A stretch of 6,907 nt of DNA from an uncultured Rubellimicrobium sp. (GTDB lineage Bacteria > Pseudomonadota > Alphaproteobacteria > Rhodobacterales > Rhodobacteraceae), in NCBI GenBank assembly GCA_902805995.1, contig CADCUU010000118.1, positions 1-6,907 of the forward strand. Direction: 5' to 3'. The number at the start of each line of letters is the position of its first letter. The stretch's first letter is position 1. This document shows, piece by piece, positions 5,274-6,907 of the stretch. Under the pieces are notes generated by a model, which was not told the origin of the DNA, ran no database searches, and saw only the letters and a list, made by a program, of their open reading frames with translations. The translations under genes and the position numbers were made by a program.

Positions 5274-6688
5274 GGCTCGCCTGTCTCGGCGGCACCTTCG
5301 GCCGCGGGAGTCTGCGCCTCGGCGGCCTGCATGGCGGCGGGCGCGGACGGACCAAGCGCCGACAGCCCCTTCAGGATGTCGATCGCATAGGCGAGCTGGT
5401 AGTCCTCCTCGCGGAGCGCCGCCGCCGCCTCGGCCTTGGCCTGCTCCTCCTCAAGTTGGGACAGCTCCTCCTCGGATAGGGAGTCGTTGCCCAGCGCGCC
5501 GCGCAGATCGCCCTCGTGGATCTCCTGCGGGGTGAAGCCGGGCTCCTCCGCCTCCTCGGCCCCCTCGATGGGCGCCGGCGGCACGGGCTGGGCCACGACG
5601 ATGTCGGGCGCGATGCCCAGCGCCTGGATCGACCGGCCCGACGGCGTGTAGTAGCGCGCCGTCGTCAGCCGCATGGCCCCTTCGCCCGCCAACGGCATCA
5701 CCGTCTGGACCGACCCCTTGCCGAAACTCTGAGTCCCCACCACGACCGCGCGGCGATGGTCCTGCAACGCGCCCGCCACGATCTCCGACGCCGAGGCCGA
5801 GCCGCCGTTGATGAGCACCACCATGGGCAGCCCTTCGGTGATGTCGCCGGGCTGGGCGTTCCAGCGCTCCCCGTCCGCCGACTGGCGGCCGCGGGTGGAC
5901 ACGATCTCGCCCGCATCGAGGAAGGCGTCGGCCACGTAGATCGCCTGATCCAGCAGCCCGCCCGGATTGTTGCGCAGGTCGAGCACCACGCCGTTCACGT
6001 TCTCGACGCCGCCTGCCGTCTCCACTTGGGCGGCGAGGCCCTCAGCAAGGTTGGAGAAGGTCTGGTCGTTGAACGTGGTCACGCGCAGAACCACGGTCTC
6101 GCCCTCCGTGCGCGCCCGCACGGCCTGGAGCTTGATCGTGTCGCGGATGATCGACACGTCGAAGGGCTCGGTCTCGCCCTCCCGGACGATTGTCAGCACG
6201 ATCTCGGAGCCCACGGGCCCGCGCATCATCTCCACCGCCTCGTCAAGCGTGAGGCCCATCAGGCTTTCGCCATCCACGGCGGTGATGAAGTCGCCCGTAG
6301 TGATCCCGGCCGCATCGGCGGGCGTCCCGTCCATGGGCGAGACGACCTTGACCCAGCCCTCCTCCTGCGTGACCTCGATGCCGAGGCCCCCGAACTCCCC
6401 GCGCGTCTGGACGCGCATGGCGGCGGCATCCTTGGGCGACAGATAGCTCGAATGCGGGTCGAGAGAGGTGAGCATGCCGTTGATGGCCGCCTCGATCAGC
6501 TCCTCCTCGTCCACCTCCTCAACGTATTCGGCGCGAATGCGCTCGAAGATGTCGCCGAACAGGTCGAGCTGCTGGTAGATGCTGCCGCCGTCCTCCGCCT
6601 CCTGGGCGAGGAGCGGGCCCGCGAACTGGGTCGTGACCACGAGGCCCAGGGCGACCCCTCCCACGGCGGCAAGCGCGAGTTTGTTCAT
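5270..6688 (-). CDS. ctpA: S41 family carboxy-terminal processing protease (CtpA/Prc type)
   Basis: A periplasmic serine protease that trims or degrades proteins from the C-terminus; in several proteobacteria such enzymes act on peptidoglycan hydrolases and lipoproteins. The product is 472 aa. In order: signal peptide or membrane anchor (about 1-29, ending LLAQ), helical N-domain with the conserved TSLDPHSSYLSP block (74-85), PDZ domain (about 100-171), S41 protease core, and an acidic helical C-terminus (402-442) with an Ala/Pro-rich tail. The catalytic dyad is S299 in GGSASASEIVAG and K324 in SFGKGSVQT, 25 residues apart as in characterised members. LDLRNNPGGLLD (237-248) is the oxyanion-hole region. 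I chose the ATG at 6688 over the one at 6718: it begins the signal peptide and follows an AAAGG (6700-6696), and the upstream gene stops at 6700. EnvC-like and S41 genes are commonly adjacent in alphaproteobacteria, which suggests co-regulated cell-wall remodelling. Confidence 0.95.
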   Translation of the reverse strand: MNKLALAAVGGVALGLVVTTQFAGPLLAQEAEDGGSIYQQLDLFGDIFERIRAEYVEEVDEEELIEAAINGMLTSLDPHSSYLSPKDAAAMRVQTRGEFGGLGIEVTQEEGWVKVVSPMDGTPADAAGITTGDFITAVDGESLMGLTLDEAVEMMRGPVGSEIVLTIVREGETEPFDVSIIRDTIKLQAVRARTEGETVVLRVTTFNDQTFSNLAEGLAAQVETAGGVENVNGVVLDLRNNPGGLLDQAIYVADAFLDAGEIVSTRGRQSADGERWNAQPGDITEGLPMVVLINGGSASASEIVAGALQDHRRAVVVGTQSFGKGSVQTVMPLAGEGAMRLTTARYYTPSGRSIQALGIAPDIVVAQPVPPAPIEGAEEAEEPGFTPQEIHEGDLRGALGNDSLSEEELSQLEEEQAKAEAAAALREEDYQLAYAIDILKGLSALGPSAPAAMQAAEAQTPAAEGAAETGEP

Positions 6689-6699
6689 CGAAGGGCCTT

Positions 6700-6907
6700 T
6701 CAGTCCAGGCGGAACCATGTGCCGGGGTCCACAGGGCCCTCGGCGTCTCTGACCTCAAGATACAGGGACTCGGTGCGCTCACCATCCCCCCCGGCATCCC
6801 CCCCGGTCAATATCGCGTCAGCGCTGGGCGTCTCGCCGGCCATGAGGCCGAGCGGGCTCCCCTCGGGCAGGATCTCCCCCGCGTTGCCCCAGACCTGCGC
6901 GAGGCCC
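6700..6907 (-). CDS. M23 peptidase / EnvC-like murein hydrolase activator, C-terminal part only
   Basis: The last 68 codons are visible, ending in TGA at 6702-6700; the rest lies beyond the window. The sequence GLAQVWGNAGEILPEGSPLG, then LMAG, later TESLYLEVRDAEGPVDPGTWF, is the closing part of a LytM/M23 domain, where a final strand YLEVR-x-GxPVDP-xxW precedes the stop. The catalytic zinc ligands are outside, so it cannot be told whether this is an active endopeptidase or a degenerate activator of amidases such as EnvC. It lies 11 bases before the CtpA ATG, and the CtpA ribosome binding site overlaps its stop codon, so the two are almost surely one transcript. A tandem repeat with two G7 runs interrupts the region between the core and the last strand, coding for a flexible Gly-Asp linker (TGGDAGGDG). 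The frame is intact as given. Confidence 0.85.
   Translation of the reverse strand, partial: GLAQVWGNAGEILPEGSPLGLMAGETPSADAILTGGDAGGDGERTESLYLEVRDAEGPVDPGTWFRLD
6783..6806 (-). repeat. Two exact tandem copies of a 12-bp unit, each with a G7 run
   Basis: On the minus strand the unit CCGGGGGGGATG occurs twice in succession inside the M23/EnvC-like gene. Both copies keep the reading frame. Gain or loss of a single G would shift the last 30 or so codons, while gain or loss of a whole unit would be in frame. Confidence 0.85.

Noticed and set aside
6689..6718. CtpA start at 6718
   Set aside because: It would overlap the end of the M23 gene and add ten residues before a complete signal peptide. 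The ATG at 6688 has an AAAGG at proper spacing.
6519..6797. Apparent frameshift in the M23/EnvC-like gene, suggested by a different-frame ORF over its end
   Set aside because: Counting each G run as seven bases gives one continuous frame that ends in the expected YLEVR and PVDPGTW block and a stop at 6700. The other frame is a shadow.
1..6907. A new defence, mobile or biosynthetic system
   Set aside because: All large genes belong to well-known housekeeping families. There is no transposase, integrase, nuclease-toxin pair, repeat array or compositional break.

Overview
The window is a very GC-rich stretch (about two thirds G+C or more by eye) with GC-ending codons. Gene content and protein sequences fit an alphaproteobacterium of the Rhodobacterales/Rhodobacteraceae; the genus cannot be told. 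Coding is dense: seven genes plus the tail of an eighth gene's neighbour operon, short gaps, and no tRNA, rRNA, CRISPR array, insertion sequence or attachment site that I could see.

Layout. (1) At 1-344, plus strand, is the 3' end of a GNAT acetyltransferase. (2) At 345-398 is a short gap with overlapping hairpins and a plausible sigma70-type promoter set so close to the next ATG that the mRNA may be leaderless. (3) At 399-2666, plus strand, is ribonuclease R (rnr). (4) At 2671-2994, minus strand, is a 107-residue protein of unknown function, convergent with rnr. (5) At 2995-3157 is a divergent intergenic region holding a symmetric GGAAC-N16-CGTT element that reads as a sigma-EcfG-type promoter on both strands. 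(6) At 3158-4288, plus strand, is an MltB-type lytic transglycosylase lipoprotein with a C-terminal peptidoglycan-binding domain. (7) At 6907-4294, minus strand, is a tightly packed operon in the order M23 peptidase / EnvC-like murein hydrolase activator (C-terminus only), S41 carboxy-terminal protease (CtpA), Nudix hydrolase of the RppH type, and a six-cysteine secreted protein that resembles a netrin/TIMP-like domain. The last three are joined by 4-base start/stop overlaps.

Two themes recur. One is cell-wall remodelling in the periplasm (M23 activator, CtpA, MltB). The other is RNA turnover in the cytoplasm (RppH removes the 5' pyrophosphate, RNase R degrades structured RNA from the 3' end). 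Most of this is ordinary housekeeping. The less ordinary items are the symmetric stress-promoter-like element, the small protein it would drive, the NTR-like secreted protein, and the probable leaderless start of rnr. I found no evidence of a defence, mobile or otherwise new multi-gene system.
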